A DNA stretch of 64,000 nucleotides, taken from Torymus aiolomorphi. Lineage: Eukaryota > Arthropoda > Insecta > Hymenoptera > Torymidae. Shown here one piece after another: positions 36,780 through 48,083 of the stretch. A program made the translations under genes and the position numbers. The stretch is taken from the NCBI GenBank assembly GCA_036365515.1, contig CM070874.1:65057583-65121582 (forward strand), read 5' to 3'. The notes under the pieces are model-generated. The model was given only the letters and a program-made list of their open reading frames with translations, did not search any database and had not been told where the DNA came from. Each line of letters starts with the position of its first letter. The stretch's first letter is position 1.

Positions 36780-38404
36780 GGGGAGAGCGGGGCATGCGTA
36801 GCACGACGGGTTGGTTTGGCACTCGAATATTTATAATATAAATAAATATTTAAATCCAAATTTTTTTATGTGTAAATAAAGAATATTTCTATTTCTTTTT
36901 TCTGTAAAAATAATATAAAAAAATTATTATGAAAAAAATGATAAATATCTGAAATTCTTACTTCGAAAGCCACCTTTTTTTCATTTTATATTCGCTTGGC
37001 AGGGATAAAATAATGTATAATTTTTTATTCAAAATGAACGTATTCGATAGTTCTCAACACGAACTTTCAACTTCCGTTTGGATTTTTACTCGAAATATTA
37101 TTTTCAAAAGTATTTATTAACATTTAATAAAGTACTGATGTGGGGCATGCGTGGCACAGGAGTGGGGCACGCGTGGCACACGTCGCCACTAGCGGCTGGT
37201 TTACGAAGCAGACAGCTGATGAAATTCTAACCTTTTACTTAGTCACGTGAGTAATGTAGCTTAATTGTTAAGAGGTAAGTTTATTAGCTCTTAAGTAATT
37301 TATAACAAGGGTTCAATAAAGTGATGATACGGGTGTACAAAAAGAAGACAAAATTATAATATAATATGGCAATTAGACGATGCCACAGCTCAATGTATTT
37401 ATCCTTATAGAGAAAATATGCACTCGTCTGCTTCTAATTTTATACCACTTCAGTGTATTCAATCACCTTTGAACGTAGCATTAGAAAATAATAATTTTAT
37501 TTATTAAATATAAGTTAAATATTATTTTATAATTTATTATGAAAATATTGAATAATTTATGAGTTTTCAAAGTTATTACATATAATGTAAGGCGAAAATA
37601 TTGTGATCTGTGTAACTACAGACTGATCAGTAAAAAAAAGTATTATTTATTTTTTGTTATAGAGAGAAAAACAAATTTCGTTTAAATTAATTTAACTAGT
37701 TACATAGAGAAATTTAAAAAAACTGTATTATTTGAATATATCATGTATGTACCTGATAAAAAATAAATTATAACAATGAAACAAATTTTTTTCTATTTTC
37801 TATTTACGTTTTATTGCGTTTTTAAAAAAAAGCTTATCAATTTTAACTTTTTTGTAAAAAATAAATCCGTCACTTTCTGACATAGTCATGTTGAGTGCGC
37901 CACGCATGCCCCACCCGCCTGCTACGCATGCCTCATAGTGGGGCACGTAGAGCATTTTAACGAGTTTTACTTTTCGATGTATCATTCAAAATATATTAAA
38001 AAACAGTGTTTTTTAACTATCAATTCTATTTCTAAATATGTTTACACTGTTAAATTCTGCATGAAAATTAATGTATGTACTGGAAGCAAAATTACATCGT
38101 AGTACATTAAATTTAATGCAATGTAGATTAAATTTAATAAAATTTACATTAAGTTTAATGTGCAATTTACACTAAATTTCATGTACTGCGATAAAATTTT
38201 GCTTTCCGTACATTAAATTTAATAAAATTTGCATTAAATTTAATGTACTGCAATGAAATTTTGCTTCCAGTACATACATTAATTTTCATGCAGAATTTAA
38301 CAGTGTATCTAATTATTTCTTCTTTTGAGCTTCTTGATATACTTAAGATATTAATGTAAATCTGCCCTAAAGTTACGGTGCCACACATGCCCTCCTCTCC
38401 CCTA
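36780..38404. mobile_element. 1.6 kb TA-flanked inverted-repeat element with 16-base subterminal motif
   Basis: The ends (GGGGAGAGCGGGGCATGCGT versus the complement of the 38380-38404 end) match over about 25 bases with a few differences, and TA flanks both. A motif close to GGGGCATGCGTGGCAC occurs at the left end, at 37142-37157 and 37164-37179, inverted around 37898-37913, partially at 37921-37946, and at the right end. Such repeated subterminal motifs resemble transposase binding sites. No transposase frame is present. A separate MITE is inserted near the right end. Confidence 0.65.
38045..38305. mobile_element. Small TA-flanked MITE (CACTG ends)
   Basis: The termini CACTGTTAAATTCTGCATGA and its complement pair over about 50 bases (38045-38095 and 38256-38305), with TA on both sides. 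The middle consists of degenerate repeats of ACATTAAATTTAAT-like units in both orientations. It is non-coding. Confidence 0.8.
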
Positions 38405-38666
38405 TTCCTTTTTTTTCTTCGCGTATTTTAGGAGCTTTCCTAGGAGAGGCTCTCCTATCGCTGACGCCGTTGCAATCGCTGTTTGGGACTAGGGTTCCGC
38501 GAACAGTGTTAAATAAATAGGCTTTTCGTTTGGTGAATAGCGGCAGTATAGTATTCTTTAAGAATACGATTGCTTAAGATGTTGCAACGGTATAATAAAA
38601 TTATAATTTAGAATTTCAATAATTTAAGAAAAAAGATATCCGCAAGATTTTTTATAAATAGCTATT

Positions 38667-38728
<62 letters not shown>

Positions 38729-38860
38729 ACCCATTGCAATGAAATACTATATATTTTATTATATGAAACGTAAAATTACTATCCCACACCGATACATATT
38801 TACTTCAGCACCGCTTTATTAGTGCATTTTCTCGTATCAAAACCAATTATAGCTCAACTG
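38405..38860. other. Mixed spacer with CA array
   Basis: Apart from the CA array nothing is recognised. Confidence 0.4.
38672..38727. repeat. (CA)n microsatellite
   Basis: About 56 bases of uninterrupted AC/CA repeats. Confidence 0.95.
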
Positions 38861-39400
38861 AATTAAATAAAATTCCACAAAAGCGAACATCACGATCCTA
38901 TACACCTTTTCTCACCCTTTCAGGGCGCCGCGCATCTCGCTTCCCCGATCTCCTCGCGCAGGGTATTCACTTCGTGCGGAAGAAAAAGAAGAATTGCCGT
39001 GCGCGAGCGCGCTGATACTATCGGGAAAATATTTACTCGGTATTCACTTTGCCGGCGTCTACACATACACGTACATACGTATAGACGCGCGGAAGGCATT
39101 TTATCGGCTCGTTTGTCGTTTCGATTGCTTTGATTTGATTTATCCAGCGCATGACAAATGTCTCGCGCCCTTTGCGAGTTCCCTTTTTTTCGCATCACAC
39201 GCGTGTATATCTCGAGCGCATCCTTTTGATTCGCATCGCGCATATGGAGCTTTATCTTCGGCGTCTATCGGAATGCGCTTTATTTATACTTGAAAAGTTT
39301 CGACGAGACATTCCCGCGCTGCAACGGTATTTGTTCATTATCTTGATTGCAGCATAAACAGTGCGTCTGCGGCCGCGCGTGTGCTTTTTCATTAAAAATC
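38861..39400. other. GC-rich island
   Basis: The left shoulder (38865-38935) is C/A-rich and the core is at 38930-39380. The two overlapping plus-strand frames (99 and 68 aa) have no recognised domain. Confidence 0.45.
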
Positions 39401-40530
39401 AATTGCAATAAGTAATAAATCAACACGCGCATTTTACGATATTGTAAATCTTTGATTGAGCAAATGTTTGCGTTAATTTGAATGCCGATTCAAGCATTCC
39501 AGAAATCTCGAGCATGCGTTAAAGTAAATATTTTTGTTTTAATGAACTCTCGCTTAATCGTTTTAGGTTGATTAATTTCTTGAGTGTAGCCGTTTTTGTG
39601 AGAGGAAATTGTAGAAAACGATTAATTTATTTTATCATCGAGACAATGTGTGCTTTATAATGTTAATAATTAAAATATTGTAAACATGTAATTCAGTCGT
39701 GCGTTTTTGAAATAAGTCGCAATAATTAGTACCTACCCCAGTATTAGTCCAAAACTCGAACTATCATTCATATACTTATGAGGTCAAACTTTTGATTTCA
39801 GGTAAGCAAGAAGTGTAACATGACTTTTATCGATTTAATTACGCTGACGCACAAAACCGCATAAAGATACCGCTAGGATCCAAGAACTGTAATAAACATT
39901 TTTATACGCTTGGCGTCAGAGTAATAAAAAATGAACGCGTGTATCGGCCGAACGTGACTATTTTCAGAAATTTTGTCCGGGGCGGACAGGAAGTACATAA
40001 AAGTTTCGAGCTTTCCCATGTTTTCATAAAGATTATATGATTTAGGTATAAAAATATATATATATATATATATATCAAGAATATTGTAAGCTGCATACTT
40101 GGTAACATTCAGTACTTAATAAATCTTAAGCATTGAAGATTGCATGAATTGCATACAAGAAACGATGATTAGTTTTTATCCAAATTTATGTCAATTGATA
40201 AAATTAAAATTGATTAATGTCAGTTAAAATTTGTACTATTTAAATATCAGACTTCTGTATACAAATATATGTACTGTAATACGTGTACTACCCAAAGACG
40301 GTTTCTCCAGTAACGTATTCATCAAATTTTAGTAAACTGGCTCGTAAAAATTGCTACATCTTCTATCAAATATTAGTGTTTTGAAAATTTAGTAAGTACT
40401 AAATTTATGGTAAGTACTAAATTTTATATAAGTAATGTAGCAAATGTTATAACCATATTTATTTATTTTTAAAAAGGTGTATACCATTAATTGCTAAAAA
40501 TATATTAAATATCTTGAGAATTTGAGTATG
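39401..40530. other. AT-rich interval
   Basis: About 1.1 kb of AT-rich DNA. TAAGTACTAAATTT occurs twice in tandem near 40392-40425. No gene is recognised. Confidence 0.4.
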
Positions 40531-40586
40531 TCCTCCGACTAGTAGAGAAAATAGTAATTTTTAATGGAAACTTTTTTTCCGTGTAA
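40531..40586. mobile_element. Solitary MITE end
   Basis: The segment ending TTTTTTTCCGTG|TA, with AGTAATTTTTAAT about 25 bases inside, matches the right ends of the CACGG-type elements at 51561-52277 and 55124-55356. I cannot find the matching left end, so this is either a truncated copy or chance similarity. Confidence 0.3.
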
Positions 40587-40627
40587 AAACACAAAAAAAT
40601 CGTTACAAATGACAAAAGAAACATATT

Positions 40628-42423
40628 CTAAAAAGTACACAAAAAGTTACAAAGAGATCGAATTATCACAGAATGTTTTACGTAGATAGTAGAGTAGTAA
40701 AAGTTTTTTGAAGCAAGGACATTATTCCATAACCTCGCGGCTTCAATTCTAAATGACAATTTAAAATAGTCTATACCAACCTATTTTATATCTAGGTCCA
40801 ACTCCGAGTTGCGTAGACTTTTGGTAGAAACACCGCTACGTAATATTAGTTTTTCAGCTAAGTAACATGGTTCTCCGCACGACATTACGGACGCTAAAAG
40901 ACATATCGTCATATAGTCTCTACGAGCAGTATACGGTAAGATGAGTTTATCATGATAAATGGGGGTAATATGCTTTCTTTTCCGAGTGCCTGTTGCAAAG
41001 CGTAAAGCGGCATTTTTGCAGCGATCCAGTTTCTTTGTGAGTTTTGAGGAATCATAAAGGAAGAGCCCAACACAATAATCCAACAGCAGAAACACTAACG
41101 ATTTGACCAACATAAGTTTGCCATCCGATGATATGTAATCATTACATCTTCGCAGACGTGCCAAGGTCGAAAAGCATTTATGCGAAGTTACAGTGCATTG
41201 CTGAAGCCACGTAAGCGTGCTATCTATAGGGTAATGCCTAGAATTCGAATACTATCGCATGTTTCGATGGCTTGACCATCAATTTCTGGACTAGGCAAGT
41301 TCATGTTACGGATTCTGCTAATAAAGTGATGAGTGCCGAACCATATAGCCTTTGTTTTGCCATTGTTAATCGTGAGACCAATTCTCCGAGCCCACGTTGA
41401 TAGATTCTGCCAGTCATTATTGACCGCCTCGATTATCTCACATATTTCTTTGACAGATTCGTGGTAGTAAATAGTAAAATCGTTCGCATAAAAATGGTAT
41501 TTGCAATGACGTAAAACCGTCGAAGCATCATTGGCAAACAAGGGAAAAAATGGCAGTCCACAAAGGCTACCTTGAGGGACTCCAGACTTCCGTACTAAAG
41601 GAGTGGAGACTTCTGATGCGGCGACCACAACCTGAGTTCGGTATGTGAGAAAAGAGGTAACGCAGCTACATGCCGCATCTGAAAAGCCAAGAAATCTGAG
41701 TTTATCAGCCAATAAACCGATATTTACGAGGTCGAAGGCCCGTTTAAAATCCACAGCTACCGCCAAGGTGACATTTCTCTTCTCTATTTGCTCTCGCACA
41801 TCGTCCACCATCTTGATTAGAGCAGTGTGTGTACTATGGCGTTTTCTGAATCCGGACTGCAATGGATCAAGAATTTTATTTTCTTCCACATATTCATTAA
41901 TGTGTCTGTAGGCAACGCCTTCCAAAATTTTTGCAGTTGTACGAAGTATGCTTATTGGCCTAAAATCATTAGCCCCGGCCGGTTGCTTAACCTTTGGTAG
42001 TGGGCGAACAATTTCACGCTTCCAACTAGCCGGGAAGATACCAGATTGTAGAGAGCTGTCAAAGATATTAGCTAAAACTGGTAATAGTACACGTGAATTA
42101 TTTGTAATAAACTGCAACGGGATATCGTCAGGTCCGTAAGCGTTAGAGCGCGACGAACTGATCACCTCTAAAATATCTGTGACTTCCACGTGCTTAAAAT
42201 AAAAACAATTATCCGGGGAAATTCTTGCAGTCGGGCGCTGTTTTTGAAGAGCTAGCAGACTAGCATTCCCTACAAAATGATGGTTAAGCTCATCTACTGT
42301 AGCTGAAAGCGTAACTTGCCCCTTAACTTGAGATTTAAGGCCCAATTCATCCACGATTTTCCAAGTCTCCTTACTATGTATTCTACATTCGAAAATCGCC
42401 CAATTTGAATTCTTATTTTTCAT
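40628..42423 (-). pseudogene. Non-LTR retrotransposon reverse transcriptase, defective
   Basis: Reads leftward from 42423. The first open block (to 41224) holds the N-terminal part of the RT domain (FRPISIL, about residue 153), a template-binding QSGFRKRHST motif, motif A with its aspartate (AVDFKRAFD, about residue 222), SGVPQGSLCG (about 282) and the catalytic box. The catalytic box is YAND where YADD is expected, so one catalytic aspartate is lost. About two extra bases near 41226 shift the frame; it resumes as DSTLTW and runs to a TAG at 40781-40783. Beyond the TAG the same frame gives YFKLSFRIEAARLWN, the usual C-terminal motif of I/Jockey-type elements, and ends at 40628. The endonuclease half is absent. 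It is a dead, 5'-truncated copy. Confidence 0.9.
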
Positions 42424-42530
42424 TTAAATTAACGAGTCCTATTTAAAATAATGGTAAAATGCAAGCCATAAATAAGCTAAAAAATATAATACACTAAAGA
42501 ATTTATTCCAACAACTAAACTCACAATGTA
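42424..42530. other. AT-rich spacer
   Basis: Short AT-rich stretch upstream of the truncated RT. No feature is seen. Confidence 0.35.
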
Positions 42531-43260
42531 ACAAAACCGCTAGCCAACCATTTGCAAAAGCTCATCCATGTCTTTTTACCCACGCTCATTGAGAGCCATT
42601 CGTGTCAAAGCTCTTCTCTCTCTCCCTCCCGCTATCTCGACAAAGCAGCCGTAAAACTATGACGCCAAATGACGCAAGGATCCGGGCATATACACACACG
42701 CACACTGCACAACCCACTATAACTCATTGCGGTCGGTACATAAAACCGCGTGCGTAACGCGCGGGGCGCATTGGCCCCATCGCGCTGGCTTCGAATCGAG
42801 AGGCGCCCGCCGAATCTTTGACCTCGCGGGTATGCGACGGCCGGAATTCAGATCGGCGGCGGCGGCGCGAGCGGCCGGCTATTTAAATCGGGCGCGTGCG
42901 TCTGGCGCTCGCTTGCTTGCCTCGCGCTGACGCCGCCGACGAGACGACAACGTCGACGTCGTTGTCTTCACGGCGAAGAAAAAAATTGCGTCTTTGTGGG
43001 TCGAGCCAAAGCCAGCTGCTGTGTGACTGCTTTTGGAATTAGAATGGGTGATGGGTGCGGAAGGGGAGGAGTCGATATTTGCTAGTGGAAGGTTAGGGAA
43101 TTCGGGTGGTATGTGTCGAATGGAGATAGTCTATAGGGTTTTTTGTGGGTCAATGTGGCGATTGATTTGTAACAAAGTTGATGTTATCGCGAGTTTGGAT
43201 AAGGTTTTTTTTGAGCTTGTTGGCTTTGAAGTAGAAAATGGCTGTATCGAATCAGACGTA
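42531..43260. other. GC-rich island
   Basis: The left shoulder (42530-42625) is C-rich, the core (42730-43000) strongly CpG-rich, and the right shoulder (43020-43260) G/T-rich. TATTTAAA at 42880-42887 could act as a TATA-like element, but no start site or exon is evident. Frames of 67 and 85 aa have no domain. Confidence 0.45.
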
Positions 43261-43690
43261 TATCAGACTGATTTATTTTTTTCTGTTTAACAGAAACCAG
43301 CTCTCTTATTACAAAGTTTGGCAGATATTCAATATCTTCGCTGATACTACTATTTCATATAGATATTGGCATGGTCTAAATTTAGGCGATTTAGCGCCTA
43401 TAATAATCTCAGTACATATACAATTGACGTGACGATACTTTGATTAAAAGCTTGAAATGAATAAAATACCCGAAAATATAGAAGAGTAAGCCATCGTCAC
43501 GTTGTAGAACAAACGTTTGATAAAAGTAATTAATGTTTACAACAGCTATTTCAATTATAAAAGATTCTCTTAATTGAATCGATTCTTTCAACACTTGACC
43601 AATTGTTATTTACGCAGAAAAATCAATATCCTTTGAAATGCATTAATAAACTATTTGTACAACCTTTAAATCGAAAAACTTGTCACATCA
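43261..43690. other. AT-rich spacer
   Basis: AT-rich; nothing recognised. Confidence 0.4.
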
Positions 43691-44296
43691 TCCACCATCG
43701 TACTGATCAAAATATTAAAGAACCCAAACTCCATCCCCCCTGAAACACAAAGAAAAAGAACTCCAAAAAAAGCGAAAGATACTTCACCCGGCTACACTAC
43801 AGCACGAAAGATCAAGTTGCGCGTGTGCTTGACTTCCCCCCCTCCTAACTGAACTTGGGCGTAAACACGCTTTGAGATTACTTTCGTGCACCGAGTTGAG
43901 CCGAGCAGCGCACGCGAGACAGCGCTAGAATTATCAATTAGAATTAATTACCAATTAAGTAGGCGAGAGAGAACGCGCGGATCAACTTGCCGCTGCTGCG
44001 CACGAGTTTGCGCTCGTGTATATATGTATGTATATATGCGGCGGGGGGGGGGGGGGGGAGTCGAGTGGAATCGAGTAGCAGCCCCCCGGCGCGCGTGCGG
44101 GGGAGGAGGGGTAGGAGGAGGAGGAGGAGGAGGAGGAGGAGGAGAAGATTGTGTGTATATACACGCGATACAGAGTTAGTTTGGAGATGCGAGAAGGTGA
44201 TGGGGGTGGTTGTACCTGTGGATGCAGGTAGCATTGTTGGTTGGCAAGGTTGGGTTTCGAGCGAGAGGTATAAGTTTTTGAAAGAAGATTTTCGGT
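43691..44296. other. GC-rich island with G-run and (AGG)n
   Basis: The left shoulder (43710-43850) is C/A-rich and nearly without G. The core contains a G16 run and an AGG array (44043-44144). The right shoulder (44180-44290) is G/T-rich. Confidence 0.5.
44043..44144. repeat. Poly-G (16) and (AGG)n tracts
   Basis: Sixteen consecutive G at 44043-44058 and about ten AGG units at 44113-44144, both on the + strand. Such runs could form G-quadruplexes. Confidence 0.9.
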
Positions 44297-44361
44297 TAAC
44301 TTGGGTGTATCCGCTGATAGAAAGAAATATTTGGGCGAAATTCCTGTGACTTAACTGTTAA

Positions 44362-44912
44362 CCCTTTGAAGCACACATTTTTCTATTCACTATTTTGGCC
44401 TGAAATTTTTTACTCGGGGGTTTTTGAGGTCGTTGAGTACGAATCTGATGTCAGATTTGCAAAATTCAAGATAGCGGATCCAAGATGGCGGACACCAAAA
44501 TTTAAATCTTCGAGAATATCGATGAAAATTATTACTCAGGGGTTTTCGGGGTCGCTGATTACGAATCTGATGTCAGGCTTGCAAAATTCAAGATGGCGGA
44601 TCCAAGATGACGGACACCGAAATTTAAATTTTGATGTCCGACATTTTGAATTTTGCAAATCTGACATCAGATTTGTAATCAGCGACCCCGAAAACCTCTG
44701 AGTAACAATTTTCATCGACATTCTCGAAGATTTAAATTTTGATGTCCGCCATCTTGGATCCGCCATCTTGAATTTTGCAAATCTGACATCGGATTTGTAA
44801 TCAGCGACCCCAAAAACCTATCCACACCAAATTTCAAGTTACTATCTTCAACAGATTCTTCAAAAATGAATTTTGCCGAAAATAACGTGGGTTACCACCA
44901 TGCTTCAAAGGG
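44362..44912. mobile_element. piggyBac-like MITE (TTAA duplication)
   Basis: The ends are CCCTTTGAAGCA and its complement, flanked by TTAA on both sides (44358-44361 and 44913-44916). TTAA target sites and CCC-starting termini are typical of piggyBac-type transposons. The inside holds about 125-base units containing AAGATGGCGGATCCAAGATG, two in one orientation and two inverted, so the element is largely a foldback. The 111- and 76-aa frames are translations of these units. Confidence 0.8.
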
Positions 44913-45067
44913 TTAATACACGAAACTAAAATTATTAAAAATATGATGATATTAATAAGTAAGTCAAATTGAATTAAGTAATAAAATTTCAACTGTTTAT
45001 AAAAACATTTTACACCACTCTAACCTCAAAATCATAACTTTAATATGATTATTCGGCTCTCGTGGTA

Positions 45068-45192
45068 TAAAATACGGTACGACACTGGTGCGTAAGGTGA
45101 TTTTTACCGCAGTCGACTTTTCGCACTCGCTTCGCTCGTGCAAAAAATGCGGTAAATAATCACCTTCCACACCCGTATCGTAATGTACTATT
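45068..45192. repeat. Hairpin 1 of the three-hairpin region
   Basis: Left and right arms (GGTGATTTTTACCGCA near 45098-45113 and its imperfect complement near 45150-45168) close on a CTCGCTTCGCTCG core at about 45127-45139. Confidence 0.75.
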
Positions 45193-45946
45193 TCTTCATC
45201 CCCTAGCCGAAAGTACGGTCTTCCCGGCTTGATTTCGCGCCGGGAAGAGCGACTTTTGTGGCCGCTCTTTGTTGATTGTTGCATGGCAACGTCCGCGACA
45301 GCGCACGTGTTGTAACCTAAACTATGCTAACCCTTCCAAATGTGATGATAAGAAAATCATTTCTAAAATCGGAAAATTGAAAAGATATAGGTGTATTAAA
45401 TTAATTTTATGTTATTATTAATATATTGAACAATATATTTATAACTCTTATAATCAATTATGTTCTTATATTGCATACACACTGTCAGAAAACTTCTGTA
45501 CATATATATAGACATGATGTTTACATTTTGAGTTTCAAAACATGGTGTAGCTATATACTTATATGTGACAGCTTTTTGACTTTCATTCTATAATGTATGG
45601 GATAGAAAAGGACAAACAGAGGAACCATTAAGAGGTTGGGCGGTAGTTAAAATCAGCATCTGCGATTAAGTATGTACATATTTTTGGCCCATCATGTTTT
45701 TCAAGCATCTTTTTTTAGTGTTTTTGATGCCCGCCGCGACCAGCAAAACCTCGGCTTCGCCTCGGTTTTGCAAAAGTCGGGCGGGCATCAAAAAAAGCAG
45801 AAGTCGAGCCTTATGTTCCGCGATATGTAAAGTGGCGCTGAAGCAGGCCTCTTATACATATGGCCGAGTCGTAGTTAGCAGCTAACAACGCTATTTTATT
45901 AATTCATATTAACTATATGGACGTACTTTCGGCTGGGGATGAAGAA
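45193..45946. repeat. Inner inverted pair around hairpin 2
   Basis: TCTTCATCCCCTAGCCGAAA at 45193-45212 faces the complementary GTACTTTCGGCTGGGGATGA near 45922-45941. The pair makes hairpins 1 and 3 symmetric about hairpin 2. Confidence 0.7.
45722..45796. repeat. Hairpin 2 (central)
   Basis: The arms TTTTTGATGCCCGCC and GGGCGGGCATCAAAAA, with inner arms GCAAAACC/GGTTTTGC, close on CTCGGCTTCGCCTCG. The 63-aa frame across it is incidental. Confidence 0.75.
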
Positions 45947-45950
45947 AAAT

Positions 45951-46080
45951 AGTATACGACACTTGGCCGGAATGTTGGATGGCCTGGCCGGCGCGCATCG
46001 ACGCCCTCGGCTTCGCCTCGGGCGTCAAAATGGCGCCGGCAAGGAAATCCAACTTTCTGGCCTTGTGTCGTAATATACTA
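45951..46080. repeat. Hairpin 3
   Basis: The arms share TACGACAC, GGCC, GTTGGAT and GCCGGCGC segments with their complements. They close on GACGCCCTCGGCTTCGCCTC near 46003-46022, the same core as hairpin 2. Confidence 0.75.
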
Positions 46081-46469
46081 TTATGAACTTTTCATCGTTT
46101 GTCAATATTTTATTTAACGTTTAATTAGCATGTATAGTCAATAGTTATTGTTTCGTATTAAACAATTTAAAACATCAAAAAAGTATTATAAATACTGATA
46201 ATGTTAGTATGATTATTAAAACTTTGAGAATACTATTAATTCTTGTTTATTTATTTGTAAGATCAATTTATTTTTAATAATTTTAGTTTCGTGTATTAAC
46301 TGTTAAGTCACAGGAATTTGGCTGAAATATTTCTTTCTATCAGTGTCGAAAGCAAGGTTTAGGAAAAACGAATTTTAGTTGACTATAATTATTAAACTAA
46401 TTAATAAAACAAACAGACTTGAATGAAATCGCGTAGTAAAATCATTAATTAGGTTGGACTATAATATTT

Positions 46470-46925
46470 TATATGAATTTAGTGAAGCTAATGCCTGTTA
46501 TAGATCTTGTATATGTAAGTAAATGCAGCTAATGTGGATTGAATTTTTTTTTCTTTTTTTCGTTGTGTCCTTTTTAGTTAAAGGCCCGAATAAAAAAATT
46601 ATCAAAAAATACGAAAAACAATAAGTTAATGTTTTATTATAGTCGAAGAAATTTATCAAAGGTGTTTCATCCAGGCTACTAGATTGGAGTCATCAGTGAT
46701 GATCTAGTAGCCGTCATCAGACACCTACCGTAGGATGGTAGCGGCCAAAGGTTTATAGACAAAGCTACCTTTTCAGCAAGTGGAAAAGGGGGACTTCATC
46801 TATCGGTGTATTTTTCATACAAACATCGCATCAAGTATGAATTTAGTGAAGCTAATGTCTTTTCCAAAAAAATTTTTCCTGCAATACACATTAGCTGCAT
46901 TTACTTACATATATAATATTTTATA
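46470..46925. repeat. Inverted and direct repeat pair flanking a hairpin
   Basis: ATATGTAAGTAAATGCAGCT (near 46511) is inverted near 46890-46912, while GAATTTAGTGAAGCTAATG (near 46474 and 46837) is a direct repeat. Between them CTACTAGA..GATCTAGTAG forms a hairpin at about 46676-46713. It is probably a non-autonomous element of unknown class. Confidence 0.5.
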
Positions 46926-47090
46926 GCGAACTGTTCTTGCGAAACGTGAAATTATTTAATCGAAAAATTTATATTAGATTTTAACAATTAAATAATTTTA
47001 TTATGCTTGCTTAGTTCAATTATTTATCCTCCTAATATACGTTGAAAGTACGAAATAACTCTAATCTTTCCCTGAATAGATTCAAACATT
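46926..47090. other. AT-rich spacer
   Basis: AT-rich; nothing recognised. Confidence 0.35.
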
Positions 47091-47740
47091 AAATAAATTT
47101 ATTCGAAACGCCTACTCTAAAAAACGTTTACACCCGTCTAACAAAAGCAAGCACAATACAAAGGATTATCAAGACCTCGACAATAAACCTGAAAACGAGA
47201 GAGTGGGAAAGGCGCAAACGGCAATTTCATTATGCATCCTGCAGGCGCCTGAAAAAAAGTCGAGTACATTCGGCTGCACAGCGCTGCTCGCGCGCAACGA
47301 CACCGACGACGAATCATCGCGCAGTGGCGGCAGCGGCTCGCTTCTGCGAGAGAGAGAGAGAGAGAGAGATAGGCTCGCGCGATAAGCGAATTATTACATG
47401 AAACGCCTACGTCAGCCTCCTCGTATCTCTCTCTTTTTTTGCGCGTACGGTAGCAGCAACCTGCGCGTGAATCAGCGAGAAAAGAGCGCGCACGCGCTTG
47501 TGTGACGTACCGCGGAGAGTTTCGCGGAAAATGCCGCGCGTGTGTACTGGTCGATTCGGCGGCGATGAATCGACGCGAGAGTGCGCGGGCGGTGGAGAGA
47601 AATTGAGCCGAATGATGGATTTGTAAGTGCGTCGGTGTGTATGTGGGTGGTTGGAAGGCTTGTGGATTATCGATGTTATGGAATTGTGCTTATAGCGTCC
47701 GGGAACTGATGGAGATTGAATTATACCTACTTTTCGGGAT
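47091..47740. other. GC-rich island
   Basis: The left shoulder (47095-47190) is C/A-rich. A GA run lies at about 47349-47371. The right shoulder (47615-47720) is strongly G/T-rich. The 60-aa frame ends in the GA run and is not convincing. Confidence 0.5.
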
Positions 47741-48083
47741 GTAAAAATATCCTTTATAAATTTTACTTCGGTAAAATTTGAGAAAGTTTTGTTATTCGAT
47801 TATCTCATAATAATCAACAGGTGGACTCCAAATGTCTAGATTTTCATTGATGAGCAATGTTTATAAATTTATAAAGCAGATAATTCAGATATGAAAAATA
47901 TGCCAATAAATTTTCGTTTTACAAACTGAATCATGCTTAATGATTACACAGTGGAATGTAACAGAATGCAATCTGAAGTAACTATATTTCAGTTTTTTCG
48001 TTACAGTTTTTCAATTTGAGCTACTGCATAAAGAGTTGATCATATACAGGGTTTGTTAATACAATTCACTATTCAAACAATTG
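47741..48083. other. AT-rich spacer
   Basis: AT-rich; nothing recognised. Confidence 0.4.

Larger units (their letters stand above)
44297..46360. mobile_element. ~2 kb inverted-repeat element (C)
   Basis: The left arm (about 44314-44361 continued at 44913-44943) and the right arm (about 46267-46347) are inverted copies, including CTGATAGAAAGAAATATTT and ATTCCTGTGACTTAAC. The left arm is split by a MITE and the right arm preserves the unsplit site. The limits are approximate and no target duplication is identified. Three hairpins fill the middle. Confidence 0.55.

Noticed and set aside
44366..44766. Frames with repeated DPRWRTPKFK-like text
   Set aside because: They are translations of the internal repeat units of the piggyBac-like MITE.
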